Origin: an uncultured Bacillota bacterium
Lineage (GTDB): Bacteria; Bacillota; Clostridia; Peptostreptococcales; Anaerovoracaceae
Assembly: GCA_949284065.1 (NCBI GenBank)
Contig: CASDUO010000018.1
Location: forward strand, 1-48,106
DNA length: 48,106 bases
Direction: 5' to 3'
Shown: positions 1 through 8,654 of the stretch, piece after piece
Layout: every line of letters begins with the position of its first letter
How positions within the stretch are numbered: the stretch's first letter is position 1
Program-made: the position numbers and the translations under genes
Notes under the pieces: generated by a model
Databases searched by the model: none
What the model was told of the DNA's origin: nothing
What the model saw: only the letters and a program-made list of their open reading frames with translations

Positions 1-425
1 TTCAGGGAATACTTATTTTTGTTGAGTTGGTGAGTTATCTCACCGTCAAGGTCCTTGAGTTCCCTGTCCAGGAAACTGGCATAACCGTCTGCCAGCTCGT
101 AAAGCACTGCAGATGCCTGGACCACGTCGAATTCCAGCAGCCCCACCCGTTCGCCGTTTTGGAAGACCGGTATGTGGACGCTTATACCGGCTCCGAAGCT
201 GTAGTAGAATTCTATTTTGGGCTCATTTATGTTCATGTTCTGGATCATTTTGGAATCGGGGAAAACCTCCAGTATGTGTTTCCCCAGAGAAGATTCCCTG
301 TCCACGCCCATATAGCTCGCACACTGTTCATTGAGATAGGTCACTGTACCGGCAGTATTGACCACTATGGCGCCCGGCACGTGACTCAATATGAGTTCAT
401 AATCTTTAGGATCGTTTATATTCAT
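1..425 (-). CDS. PAS-domain transcriptional regulator, N-terminal part, cut by window edge
   Basis: I translated this from the minus strand: it opens with MNINDPKDYELILSHVPGAI and stays open for 141 codons to position 1. Residues about 5-110 look like a PAS sensor domain (a stretch on ligand-independent AIVVNTAGTVTYLNEQ, then GKHILEVFP). The last visible residues, a helical linker ending in NKNKYSL, resemble the linker that in Clostridial NtrC-type activators leads into the sigma-54-interacting AAA+ domain (usually KYSFDDIIG). I therefore infer a sigma-54-dependent activator, but the AAA+ domain lies outside the window. The ATG at 425 has a weak GGTGGG ribosome site. A good minus-strand promoter lies about 100 bases upstream (530-558). 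A plus-strand open frame over the same bases is a shadow. Confidence 0.7.
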   Translation of the reverse strand, partial: MNINDPKDYELILSHVPGAIVVNTAGTVTYLNEQCASYMGVDRESSLGKHILEVFPDSKMIQNMNINEPKIEFYYSFGAGISVHIPVFQNGERVGLLEFDVVQASAVLYELADGYASFLDRELKDLDGEITHQLNKNKYSL

Positions 426-529
426 GATTCCCACCGTTTCATCACAACGTTACCTGAACCCGGATCCGGTCATATCTCCATATCCAAAAAGTAAGACTGT
501 CTGCGGTCGGTGAGTGGATCCGTATATTA

Positions 530-558
530 ACTATAATGTATGGAACAAAACATTTCAA
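530..558 (-). promoter_or_regulatory. Sigma-A promoter for the PAS regulator
   Basis: On the minus strand TTGAAA (553-558) and TATAGT (530-535) are separated by 17 bases. It faces the PAS regulator starting at 425 and leaves a leader of roughly 100 bases. The plus-strand ftsE promoter lies further on, so the two transcription units are divergent. Confidence 0.6.
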
Positions 559-648
559 GCGGACGAAGGGCAAAATACCCTGTCCGGACCGGCAGGCAAA
601 AGACGATGGATATCACGTTCACAACTTCTACATATGTGTGATATCCCG

Positions 649-677
649 TTGTGCTTTTACCTTATATATGCTACAAT
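649..677 (+). promoter_or_regulatory. Sigma-A promoter for the ftsEX operon
   Basis: TTGTGC (649-654), 17-base spacer, TACAAT (672-677), 55 bases before the ftsE ATG. An inverted repeat CACAAC (620-625) / GTTGTG (648-653) overlaps the -35 box and could be an operator; that is inference. Confidence 0.6.
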
Positions 678-731
678 ATGTTGTACATATTTGAGGGCCG
701 GCGGGCCCGGCAAAATGAGGATATAAACCAA

Positions 732-1412
732 ATGATAGAATTCGATCATGTGACCAAGACCTATGGGAAGAACACCGCTTTGAAAGATGTGAGCATCACT
801 ATCAATGACGGTGATTTTGTGTTCGTCATAGGTATGAGCGGCGCAGGGAAATCCACATTCATCAAGCTTATACTGAAAGAGATAGAGGCCGATTCAGGTC
901 TTATTCGCGTGGAGGGAAAAAACGTTACATCCCTTTCCAACAGACAGATACCGGAACACAGGAGGAATATCGGCATAGTTTTCCAGGACTTCAGATTGCT
1001 TGAGAACAAGACCGTATATGAAAATGTGGCTTTTGCGATGGAGATAACTCATCAGACAAAAAGGTCCATAGCCAAAAAAGTGCCTCAAGCCCTCAACATG
1101 GTGGGGATAGGACGATATGCGGATAAATTCCCGGGAGAACTCAGTGCCGGTGAACAGCAGAGAGTGGCTATAGCGAGGGCTGTCATAAACAAGCCCAAGG
1201 TCATAATAGCTGATGAGCCTACGGGCAACCTTGACCCCGAGACAGCATGGGAGATCATGGCGTTGCTGGAGCAGATAAACATGAGGGGCACCACTGTGGT
1301 CATGGTCACACATGCCAAGGATATAGTGGACAGGATGAAAAAAAGGGTGGTGACCCTTTCCGGCGGTGAGATAGTAAGCGATGTGCAGGGAGCATACAAT
1401 CTGAATGTTTAG
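732..1412 (+). CDS. ftsE: Cell-division ABC ATPase FtsE
   Basis: FtsE is the cytosolic ATPase that, with FtsX, drives periplasmic or extracellular peptidoglycan hydrolases during division. The 226-residue product shows Walker A GMSGAGKST (about 34-42), the signature LSAGEQQRVAIARA, Walker B VIIADEPTGNLD and a switch His in VTHAKD. Length is standard. The start at MIEFDHVTKTYG is chosen because it matches the family start. An open frame extends further upstream but runs through the promoter. It overlaps ftsX by 8 bases, and ftsX plus an M23 hydrolase follow, the usual Firmicute arrangement. Confidence 0.95.
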   Translation: MIEFDHVTKTYGKNTALKDVSITINDGDFVFVIGMSGAGKSTFIKLILKEIEADSGLIRVEGKNVTSLSNRQIPEHRRNIGIVFQDFRLLENKTVYENVAFAMEITHQTKRSIAKKVPQALNMVGIGRYADKFPGELSAGEQQRVAIARAVINKPKVIIADEPTGNLDPETAWEIMALLEQINMRGTTVVMVTHAKDIVDRMKKRVVTLSGGEIVSDVQGAYNLNV

Positions 1413-2298
1413 GAGAATAGGTTATACGATCAGACAATCCTTCAAACAGATGGGCAGACACAAAAGCATGGCTTTTGCATCTGTGTTTGCCATAACTGCG
1501 ATGCTCCTTATATTGGGCATATTCTTCATAATAACCATCAACCTCAACACGGCCACGGCATCCATAAGGCAGGATTACAACAACATAGAGATATTCCTTT
1601 TGGATTCGGTGGACGAAAAAGAGGCACGGGAGATGATGACTCAGATAGAGGACTGGGAGAATGTAGATACAGTCCAGTATAGAGACAAGGGAGAGGCCAT
1701 GGATATCCTCAAGGAAAGATGGGGAGACAATGCCTATCTCCTTGACAGTCTCAATGAGAACCCGCTGCCCAATTCCATATTAGTCACTGCTGTGGACCTG
1801 GAGAAAGCACAGGGTCTGGCGCAGCAGTCTGAAGAGTTGGACGGTGTGGAAAACGTGCGATACTATAAGGATACAGTGGATAAATTGATCACTGTCACCA
1901 ATTATATACAAATAGGCGCACTGATACTTATGATCTTCCTCATATGCGTTTCGGTGGTGGTCGTTTCGAATACTATCAAACTCACAGTGCTGAACAGGGC
2001 TGAAGAGATAAGCATAATGAAATACGTAGGAGCGACCAACTGGTTCATCAGAGGGCCGTTCCTTGTGGAAGGCATAATTTTAGGAGGCATGTCGGCGCTG
2101 CTGGCGTGGGGCTTGACCGCTTTCGTATATTCCAGGATAGATGCGTCTTTCGGTGAACAGATATTCGCCATGCTTTCCATGCCGCTGGTGGATCAGGGAT
2201 TCCTTGCCTTCAACCTGGTTTGGATATTCCTGGCACTGGGCATAAGCATAGGCGCATGGGGAAGCCTCATATCCATGAGAAGATTTTTAGATACCTGA
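1405..2298 (+). CDS. ftsX: Cell-division ABC permease FtsX
   Basis: FtsX is the membrane partner of FtsE. The 297-residue protein has an N-terminal membrane segment (about 22-45), an extracellular domain (about 50-165) and three further membrane segments in the C-terminal half (about 170-190, 215-240 and 265-290), the four-segment FtsX topology. Its ATG lies inside the end of ftsE, so translation is probably coupled. The extracellular loop is expected to contact the coiled-coil hydrolase encoded next. Confidence 0.93.
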   Translation: MFRRIGYTIRQSFKQMGRHKSMAFASVFAITAMLLILGIFFIITINLNTATASIRQDYNNIEIFLLDSVDEKEAREMMTQIEDWENVDTVQYRDKGEAMDILKERWGDNAYLLDSLNENPLPNSILVTAVDLEKAQGLAQQSEELDGVENVRYYKDTVDKLITVTNYIQIGALILMIFLICVSVVVVSNTIKLTVLNRAEEISIMKYVGATNWFIRGPFLVEGIILGGMSALLAWGLTAFVYSRIDASFGEQIFAMLSMPLVDQGFLAFNLVWIFLALGISIGAWGSLISMRRFLDT

Positions 2299-2330
2299 GG
2301 CAGGAGACAGGTAAGGTCGGGAGAAGGAAG

Positions 2331-3365
2331 ATGAAAGGAAGAATGAGATCTGTAATAGCCATAGCCATGACCCTGGTGTTGATTTTCGGCATCACCTTTT
2401 CTTATGGCGACATAGATGATATGAAGGACAAGCTGGCGGAAGGCGAGCAGCAGGAAAAGGAATTGGCAAGTCAGATAAACAGCCTCCAGGACCAGGTGGC
2501 GAATCTTGAAAACAGGATAAGCAGCACGGAAAAGAAAATATCCAAACTTTCGGCCCAGTTGGAGAAGGAAAAGGCAAAGCTGGAGGAAAGGGAGGAAGAG
2601 CTGGGCAAGAGACTCAGGACCATGTACAAAAACGGCAGCGTGGGATTCATAGATGTGCTTTTGTCCTCGGAGAACGTAAGCGAGCTTTTGAGCAACCTCC
2701 AGCTGATACAGTATATTTACAGCAACGATGAAGAGGCGGTGGCCTTCCTGCAGGATCAGTACGACTCGACTAAAAAGAAGACAGAAGAGCTCAAGACGCT
2801 GAAGGCCGATTTGGATGAGGAAAAAGGAAAGCTCGACCATAAGGAGAGCCAGCTTGCAGCGAAAAAATCTAAAGTTTCCGCTGCCAATAAAGCTTTGGAA
2901 AAGAAAATAGATGAGGAATTGGCCGCATCGGAATCGCTTATAGGCTACGGCGGAAGCGGAGGCGGGAGTTACGGAGGCGGACAATTTGCGTGGCCCACTC
3001 CCGGATATTACAACATCACATCACAATTCGGCTACAGGATACATCCCATATTGGGCTATAAAAAATTCCATGCGGGAATAGATATAGGCGCGCCCAGCGG
3101 AGTGAGAGTAGTAGCCGCGGCGTCGGGAACAGTAGTCCTTGCCAGCTGGTACGGCGGGCTCGGAAATTGTGTCATGATAAACCATGGCGGAGGGCTTTCG
3201 ACGGTATACGGCCATAACAGTTCCCTTACGGTGAGTGTAGGTCAGTCTGTGAGAAAAGGACAGACTATCGCCAGAGTGGGAAGCACCGGTAATTCCACGG
3301 GACCACATTGTCACTTTGAAGTGCACAGCGGAGGAGCGCTTGTCAATCCGTTGAACTATCTGTGA
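2331..3365 (+). CDS. Coiled-coil murein hydrolase (activator), M23 peptidase family
   Basis: A secreted protein of 344 residues. A signal peptide (MKGRMRSVIAIAMTLVLIFG) is followed by a long Lys/Glu-rich coiled coil (about 25-200), a Gly/Ser linker (about 205-220) and a C-terminal LytM/M23 domain. The M23 zinc motifs are intact: HxxxD in FHAGIDIGAP and HxH in GPHCHFEVH, so it is probably an active endopeptidase. It is placed like EnvC/PcsB, as the FtsEX-controlled effector. The start at 2331 has GGAGAAGG just upstream. A longer reading frame from 2220 overlaps ftsX and is less likely. Confidence 0.9.
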   Translation: MKGRMRSVIAIAMTLVLIFGITFSYGDIDDMKDKLAEGEQQEKELASQINSLQDQVANLENRISSTEKKISKLSAQLEKEKAKLEEREEELGKRLRTMYKNGSVGFIDVLLSSENVSELLSNLQLIQYIYSNDEEAVAFLQDQYDSTKKKTEELKTLKADLDEEKGKLDHKESQLAAKKSKVSAANKALEKKIDEELAASESLIGYGGSGGGSYGGGQFAWPTPGYYNITSQFGYRIHPILGYKKFHAGIDIGAPSGVRVVAAASGTVVLASWYGGLGNCVMINHGGGLSTVYGHNSSLTVSVGQSVRKGQTIARVGSTGNSTGPHCHFEVHSGGALVNPLNYL

Positions 3366-3388
3366 CGGCGGACCTTGTGTAACGACAT

Positions 3389-5023
3389 ATGGAATACAGC
3401 GGTATAATCAAAAAACTCTTAGACAACAGAGGTATAACAGAAGAAAAAGATATAGAGGAATTTTTCTCTCCTTTACCCCAAAAGACATATGATCCGTTCC
3501 TCCTTTCAGGTATGGAAGAGGGAGTGGAGCTTATTTTGAAGAACGTTTACGCCGGAAAGAGGATATGCATATACGGCGATTATGACGCGGATGGGATGAC
3601 GTCGATTTCCATCCTCTATACAGTCATATCCGAACTTACGGACAATCTTTTTTATTACATCCCATCTCGTTTCGATGAGGGATACGGGCTGAATAAAAAA
3701 GCCATAGATGTGATCAGGGAAAAAGATACGGATATGATCATAACCGTGGATTGCGGCACGGTTTCCTACGATGAAGTGGAATATGCGAAAAGATCGGGGA
3801 TGGACATAGTGGTGACTGATCACCATCATATAGATGACAGGAAAGCCGACTGTATACTGATAAATCCGAAACAGGAAGAGTGCGGCTATCCTTTCAAGGA
3901 CCTTGCCGGATGCGGGGTGGCGTATAAACTGGCTCAGGCTATACAGCAAAAGGCGGGACTCCCTCGAAGTCTTATAATAGATATCCTGGATATCGTGGCC
4001 ATAGGCACTGTGGGCGACATAGTCCCTCTGGTCGATGAAAACAGGACTCTTGTGAAGTACGGGATAGAAATACTCAACAGGAGAGAGAGGCCGGGAGTAT
4101 CCCTCTTGTCCGAGAAGATCTCCCTTGACAGACACATCGGATCTGATCAGATCGCCTATGGCATAGTGCCTCACCTGAACGCAGCAGGAAGGATGTCGAG
4201 GGCAGATGCGGGAGTACAGTTGCTCATGGCGAAGACCGGAGAAGAGGCCGCTCCTGTGGCAGATAAGCTGATAGAGTACAATAACGAGAGAAAGTCAGTG
4301 CAAAACAGGATATATGAAGAGTGTATGGCCATATGGGAAAGGGAAAACAAGGAGGATCTTTTCCCCATAATCAAAAGTGAAAAAGCACATGAAGGTATAG
4401 TGGGGATAGTCGCCGGAAAAATAAAGGAGCAGATAGGGAGGCCGGTCTCGATAGTCACACCTGCTGCAGAGGGGTATCTCAAAGGAACGGGCAGGAGCAT
4501 CCGATCTGTGGACATATATGAGGTCATGAAGACCCAGAGCGGACTTTTCGAAAAATTCGGAGGCCATAAAGGGGCCTGCGGATATATGATGAAGAGAGAA
4601 AACCTGGAGGACCTCAGAAGGGGAGTGAACAGAGAAATGGAAAAACTCCTGGATGAGGATCCGGATATTTTTACTGATGAAACATCGGCGGAAATGTATA
4701 TCGAGCCCGGTGAAGCAGATCTGGAACTGGCGCTGGATATCGAAAAAATGGAACCTTTCGGGAACGGGAATCCCAGACCTGTCTTTGGCTTGAAGGATGT
4801 GTTCATAGGCAATGTGCAATTCATGGGAAAGGACGGGAACCACGTGAGATTCATGGCGGGAAAGGACGGGAGCAGTATGGATTGTATCCTGTTCCAAAGA
4901 GCGAAAGAATTCTCTGATGAGCTGGAGACACGAGGATCTGTGGAAATGCTTGGTGAATTCAGCGTGAACAGATGGAAAGGGAATGAAAATATACAATTCA
5001 TAGTAGATGACATAAAGGCCTAA
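3389..5023 (+). CDS. recJ: Single-stranded-DNA-specific exonuclease RecJ
   Basis: RecJ degrades single-stranded DNA 5' to 3' in recombination and mismatch or base-excision repair. The 544-residue protein has the DHH-family motifs GDYDADGMTS (about 63-72), DCGTVS, TDHHHID and the DHHA1 motif GGHKGACGY, followed by an OB-type C-terminal part. This is close to the compact bacterial form and shorter than long Firmicute versions with extra C-terminal domains. It sits between the M23 gene and the S41 protease, with no clear Shine-Dalgarno sequence. Confidence 0.93.
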   Translation: MEYSGIIKKLLDNRGITEEKDIEEFFSPLPQKTYDPFLLSGMEEGVELILKNVYAGKRICIYGDYDADGMTSISILYTVISELTDNLFYYIPSRFDEGYGLNKKAIDVIREKDTDMIITVDCGTVSYDEVEYAKRSGMDIVVTDHHHIDDRKADCILINPKQEECGYPFKDLAGCGVAYKLAQAIQQKAGLPRSLIIDILDIVAIGTVGDIVPLVDENRTLVKYGIEILNRRERPGVSLLSEKISLDRHIGSDQIAYGIVPHLNAAGRMSRADAGVQLLMAKTGEEAAPVADKLIEYNNERKSVQNRIYEECMAIWERENKEDLFPIIKSEKAHEGIVGIVAGKIKEQIGRPVSIVTPAAEGYLKGTGRSIRSVDIYEVMKTQSGLFEKFGGHKGACGYMMKRENLEDLRRGVNREMEKLLDEDPDIFTDETSAEMYIEPGEADLELALDIEKMEPFGNGNPRPVFGLKDVFIGNVQFMGKDGNHVRFMAGKDGSSMDCILFQRAKEFSDELETRGSVEMLGEFSVNRWKGNENIQFIVDDIKA

Positions 5024-5043
5024 GCAGGGCAAAAGGGGAGAGC

Positions 5044-6219
5044 ATGAATATCAAGAAGAGCAGTTTTACCATCATCGTGATCTGTGCGATCATAGGCGGC
5101 ATAGCCATAGGCACCATAGGGCCGGGACTTTTCGGTACGTTGAACATAGGCTGGGTGTCAGTGGAAAAATCGGAATATGAGTCTTTGAAGGAAATCGAGG
5201 AAAGGTACACGAAAGCCGAATATCTGCTGACCCAGACGAAGGAAAAATACTATAAGGACGTTGATGAGAAAGATCTGGAGTCATACATGTATAAGGGGAT
5301 ATTCGAAGGGTTGGGCGACCCTTATTCCTCGTATCTCACAAAGGAGGAAATGGAACAGTGGACCATGTCTCTTACGGGCGAGTATGACGGGATAGGAGTG
5401 ACCATAAGTGCCAACAAGAAAGGCGAGATAGAAGTCGTGTCAGTAGAGGACGGTTCTCCGGCGAAAAAGGCCGGCATCAGGACCGGTGATGTTATTTCGG
5501 CCATTGACGGAGAGAGTTACGATAACATAGATGAAGCAGCAAGCGCAATAAGGGGAGAGGCGGGGACGAAGGTCAGGCTACGCATAGTACGAGGCAACGA
5601 GAAGATGAACATATCGGTGACCCGGGCTCATATAAAGGAGAAGTCGGTAAGCAGCAAGATCATCGAGAAAGATATCGGATATATCCGTGTGAGCACTTTC
5701 AACGAATCCACAGCGGAAGATTTTGAAAGAGCCTTGAAGAGAATGGAAAATAAGGATGTGAAAGGCCTTATCATAGATATGAGAGGAAACGGCGGAGGAC
5801 TCGTAGAGGAAGGCAGGGATATAGCCGATATGCTCCAGGGGAAAGGAGTCATAGCGTATACGGAAGACGGGCAGGGAGAGCGCACATATATGCGTTCCGA
5901 CGGTGAGAGGACCAAGCTCACCTATGTGCTCCTCGTAAACGGCTCCTCAGCCAGCACCACGGAGATAGTGGCAGCCTCTGTAAAGGATAATGAAGAGGGC
6001 ATACTCGTGGGCACCAAGACCTATGGCAAAGGAGTGATACAGGAAACGGAAACACTGCCGGACGGATCAGCGTTCATATTGACCACCATGCAGTATTTCT
6101 CTCCCGACGGCCATACTATACATGAAAAAGGAGTGGTTCCAGATCACACAGTCAAGGGAAAAAAAGCTCAGTTACGGGAGGCTGTCGATATTATAAACGG
6201 TGCATCCAAAAATCATTGA
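5044..6219 (+). CDS. Carboxy-terminal processing protease, S41 family
   Basis: A membrane-anchored serine protease of 391 residues. The N-terminal membrane segment (about 7-28) is followed by a PDZ domain (about 110-195, with SVEDGSPAKKAGIRTGDVI) and the S41 catalytic core. The nucleophile lies in LLVNGSSASTTEIVA and the general-base Lys in GTKTYGKGVIQ, both present. In Firmicutes such CtpA/CtpB proteins cleave envelope or regulatory substrates; here the gene neighbours ftsEX and the M23 hydrolase, which suggests a role in wall remodelling (inference). Confidence 0.92.
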   Translation: MNIKKSSFTIIVICAIIGGIAIGTIGPGLFGTLNIGWVSVEKSEYESLKEIEERYTKAEYLLTQTKEKYYKDVDEKDLESYMYKGIFEGLGDPYSSYLTKEEMEQWTMSLTGEYDGIGVTISANKKGEIEVVSVEDGSPAKKAGIRTGDVISAIDGESYDNIDEAASAIRGEAGTKVRLRIVRGNEKMNISVTRAHIKEKSVSSKIIEKDIGYIRVSTFNESTAEDFERALKRMENKDVKGLIIDMRGNGGGLVEEGRDIADMLQGKGVIAYTEDGQGERTYMRSDGERTKLTYVLLVNGSSASTTEIVAASVKDNEEGILVGTKTYGKGVIQETETLPDGSAFILTTMQYFSPDGHTIHEKGVVPDHTVKGKKAQLREAVDIINGASKNH

Positions 6220-6244
6220 CCCGGTTTTGAGCCGGTGATATAAT
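6216..6244 (+). promoter_or_regulatory. Sigma-A promoter for yerC
   Basis: TTGACC (6216-6221) overlapping the ctp stop codon, 17-base spacer, TATAAT (6239-6244). The spacer holds a small inverted repeat CCGG...CCGG. The ATG of yerC is 43 bases downstream of the -10 box. Confidence 0.7.
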
Positions 6245-6286
6245 CGTGCTGTAAAGTGTTAAAGCGAGAGAGAAAGGCGGGGTGCC

Positions 6287-6589
6287 ATGTCGTATGAATC
6301 AAAATTCAAAAGAGATGACATAGATGAGCTGTTTGAAGCCGTTTTGACTTTGAAAGACGAGGAAGACTGTTACAGATTTTTTGAGGATATATGCACGATA
6401 AACGAGATCCATGCTATAGCACAGCGGTTCCAAGTGGCAAAGCTCCTCAATCAGAATAAGACATATAACGAAATAGAGAGTATGACGCACGCATCTACGG
6501 CTACCATAAGCAGGATAAACAAATGTCTCGTCTATGGAGCTGACGGATATAAACGAGTACTCCTCAGACTTGAGGAAAAAAACAAATAG
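6287..6589 (+). CDS. yerC: YerC/YecD family TrpR-like DNA-binding protein
   Basis: A 100-residue protein of the YerC/YecD family, which has a Trp-repressor-like helix-turn-helix. The family core is clear: INEIHAIAQRFQVAKLL, then the recognition region ESMTHASTATISRINKCL. It is a predicted transcription factor whose ligand is not established. It has its own strong promoter overlapping the end of the upstream protease gene and is followed by a hairpin, so it is probably monocistronic. Confidence 0.88.
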   Translation: MSYESKFKRDDIDELFEAVLTLKDEEDCYRFFEDICTINEIHAIAQRFQVAKLLNQNKTYNEIESMTHASTATISRINKCLVYGADGYKRVLLRLEEKNK

Positions 6590-6596
6590 ACAGGAA

Positions 6597-6628
6597 GCGG
6601 CAGGATATCCTGTCGCTGTTGTTATTTT
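6597..6628 (+). terminator. Probable intrinsic terminator after yerC
   Basis: A stem from GCGGCAGGAT to ATCCTGTCGC (6597-6616, with a G-U pair) is followed by TGTTGTTATTTT. The U-tract is imperfect. Confidence 0.5.
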
Positions 6629-6725
6629 CCCAGGGTGTGCCCATGCGTCTCGGCATGTGCAGATCCGTTTCAAATGCGATGTGACTTGAGTTTATCATTC
6701 AAAAGGACACGGGTGAGAGGATAAG

Positions 6726-7286
6726 ATGTATTTATTTATTTACGAGAATTTCAGAGGCGGGATAAAGTCAGATCTGCTGGTGGAAAGAGCGCTGGAACTG
6801 TATCTTTATGAAAAGGGTATAGAAAGCGATCCCAAATGGAACTTCACCATAAAGAGGTCAAGATCCGGCAAGCCGTATTTTCAGGACGCTCCCATATCTT
6901 TTTCTGTAAGCCATACAGGTTCCATGTGGGTATGCCTCATGGGTACTGAGAATGCAGGGGTGGATATACAGGAGAAAAGGCATATCAATTCAGATGAACT
7001 TGCCAGGAGGTTCTTTACGGAGGAAGAGGAGGACTATGTCAGGCTGTGGGGGATAACCGGATTCCTGCAGATATGGGTGAGGAAGGAAGCCATAATCAAG
7101 TATTTGGGGATAACCCTTGGTGAAGGGCTGACAAAGTATGAAACAGTCAGCGGCGGAGAGCTGCTGAATGAAATAAAAATAACGGGCGGGACGCTGTTCA
7201 TCAAGGATATCGTGATATCTGACGAGGTGCAGTGCGCCTGTGCGTTACGTAAAGATACTGAAGTACATATAAGGAGTTTGGATTGA
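6726..7286 (+). CDS. 4'-phosphopantetheinyl transferase, Sfp type
   Basis: This enzyme moves the phosphopantetheine arm of CoA onto a Ser of carrier proteins. The 186-residue product has the family motifs: FSVSHTGSMWVC, GVDIQEKRHI (metal-binding Asp) and WVRKEAIIKYLG (the WxxKEA block). At 186 residues it is shorter than full Sfp (about 225) but carries all motifs. No carrier protein or synthase gene lies nearby, so its target cannot be told from context. The ATG has GAGAGG upstream, and the stop overlaps the start of the next gene. Confidence 0.85.
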   Translation: MYLFIYENFRGGIKSDLLVERALELYLYEKGIESDPKWNFTIKRSRSGKPYFQDAPISFSVSHTGSMWVCLMGTENAGVDIQEKRHINSDELARRFFTEEEEDYVRLWGITGFLQIWVRKEAIIKYLGITLGEGLTKYETVSGGELLNEIKITGGTLFIKDIVISDEVQCACALRKDTEVHIRSLD

Positions 7287-8185
7287 AAGCATATTTAGCC
7301 GGAGTTGGGTTTTCTCTGGCTGTGGGATTTTCATTCCTTGGAGTGAAGACCTGTGTACCCATAGCCAATACACTGATGATAATGACCCACAGATACAATG
7401 TCGCCTTTTTGGCTGTGATGATTTTAGTGTTGCTGAAACTTGGTAAAGTATCACTGAAGAACAAGCCGAAGAAAAATCTTATATTCACGGCTTTCTTCTA
7501 TCTGATGTTCATGGTGGTGCAGGCCGCAGGTCTCATTTTTTCAACATCCATAGAAAGTGCCATACTTTTCGCCATCGTGCCTGTCATAGTACAGGTGCTT
7601 GCCAGGATCATATTGAAAGAACGGACGAACATGTGGCAGAACATGTTCATGTGTCTCTCAGTATCCGCCCTCGTAGCCATGATAATAATCGGAGCCACAG
7701 ATGTGGATTATGATTTTATCGGTATATGCCTGCTTTTCATATCGAGTGTGTTCATGGCGCTGAACAATGTGTTCATGCGTTATGTGAGGAACGATTATAC
7801 GCCGTTCGAAATAACATTCGCCACGTCTGTACTGGGATTTGCGGGATTCAACGGGGCTGCGATCATATGGATGCTGTTCACAGGTGATTTTTATGCCTAT
7901 GTGGAACCGCTGACCCATACTGAATTCCTTGTAGCAATAATATATCTGGGGACATTCTGCATTTTGCTGTCGGCTCAGCTCATGAGCTACATGCAAGCTC
8001 ATATGCCGGCTACCAATGCCTCCCTTTTCGGGAACGTGTCGACGGCAATATCCATAGTGGCGGGGGCGCTGGTACTTGGAGAACCTCTTCGTCTTTATCA
8101 CATCATATGCACTGTGCTTATCCTGACAGGCGTCATAGGGATGAGTATGGCGGGGAGAAAGAGAGTCAAAGATGGGCGACAGTAA
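7283..8185 (+). CDS. EamA/DMT-family transporter
   Basis: A 300-residue membrane protein with about ten hydrophobic segments arranged as two EamA repeats (about 5-135 and 150-290), the drug/metabolite transporter fold. The substrate is unknown. The start is TTG at 7283, overlapping the stop of the transferase gene. A strong AAGGAG (7271-7276) lies six bases upstream, which decides this start. It overlaps recX by 14 bases. Confidence 0.85.
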   Translation: MKAYLAGVGFSLAVGFSFLGVKTCVPIANTLMIMTHRYNVAFLAVMILVLLKLGKVSLKNKPKKNLIFTAFFYLMFMVVQAAGLIFSTSIESAILFAIVPVIVQVLARIILKERTNMWQNMFMCLSVSALVAMIIIGATDVDYDFIGICLLFISSVFMALNNVFMRYVRNDYTPFEITFATSVLGFAGFNGAAIIWMLFTGDFYAYVEPLTHTEFLVAIIYLGTFCILLSAQLMSYMQAHMPATNASLFGNVSTAISIVAGALVLGEPLRLYHIICTVLILTGVIGMSMAGRKRVKDGRQ

Positions 8186-8642
8186 GGATATAAGAGAGTC
8201 GGCCATGAAATTCATCGCTCACAGGGCGAAGACGTCTGCACAGGTCCTGGAGCATCTGACCGAAGAGGGGTACTCACGGGAAGAAGCGGAAAAACAGATC
8301 CGGGAGATGAAGGAACTCCGATACATAGATGATGCGGGATATGCCTTCAACTATATGGAGTATGCCTTTGAAAAGGGCAGGGCATTCGAAAGGGCACGGA
8401 TAGAGCTGGAAGAAAGAGGTGTTTCCCGCAGGGATATAGAACGTGCTGCGGAGGATTACTGCCATATGTACGGTGTCGACATCCGCGAAGAAGACAGAAA
8501 AAGGGCAGCAGGCCAGGCGGAGGCATTTGCCGGATCCAACGATATGTGCGAAGAGAAGAACAGGAACAGGCTCGGAAGGAAACTCCTTTCCCTGGGATAC
8601 GACGCCTCCATAGTGATAGACATAGTGGACAGGTACAGATAA
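8172..8642 (+). CDS. recX: Regulatory protein RecX
   Basis: RecX limits RecA filament growth. The 156-residue product has the three-helix repeat pattern of the family: AMKFIAHRAKTSAQVLEHL, ELRYIDDAGYAFNYMEY, then ARIELEERGVSRRDIERA, and a third repeat with GRKLLSLGYDASIVIDIV. It overlaps the end of the transporter gene. The recA gene is not in this window. Confidence 0.87.
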   Translation: MGDSKDIRESAMKFIAHRAKTSAQVLEHLTEEGYSREEAEKQIREMKELRYIDDAGYAFNYMEYAFEKGRAFERARIELEERGVSRRDIERAAEDYCHMYGVDIREEDRKRAAGQAEAFAGSNDMCEEKNRNRLGRKLLSLGYDASIVIDIVDRYR

Positions 8643-8654
8643 CAGGCCTGAAAC

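Noticed and set aside
27..494. Plus-strand frame of 155 codons at the window start
   Set aside because: The minus strand over the same bases encodes a recognisable PAS domain with its own promoter; this is the shadow.
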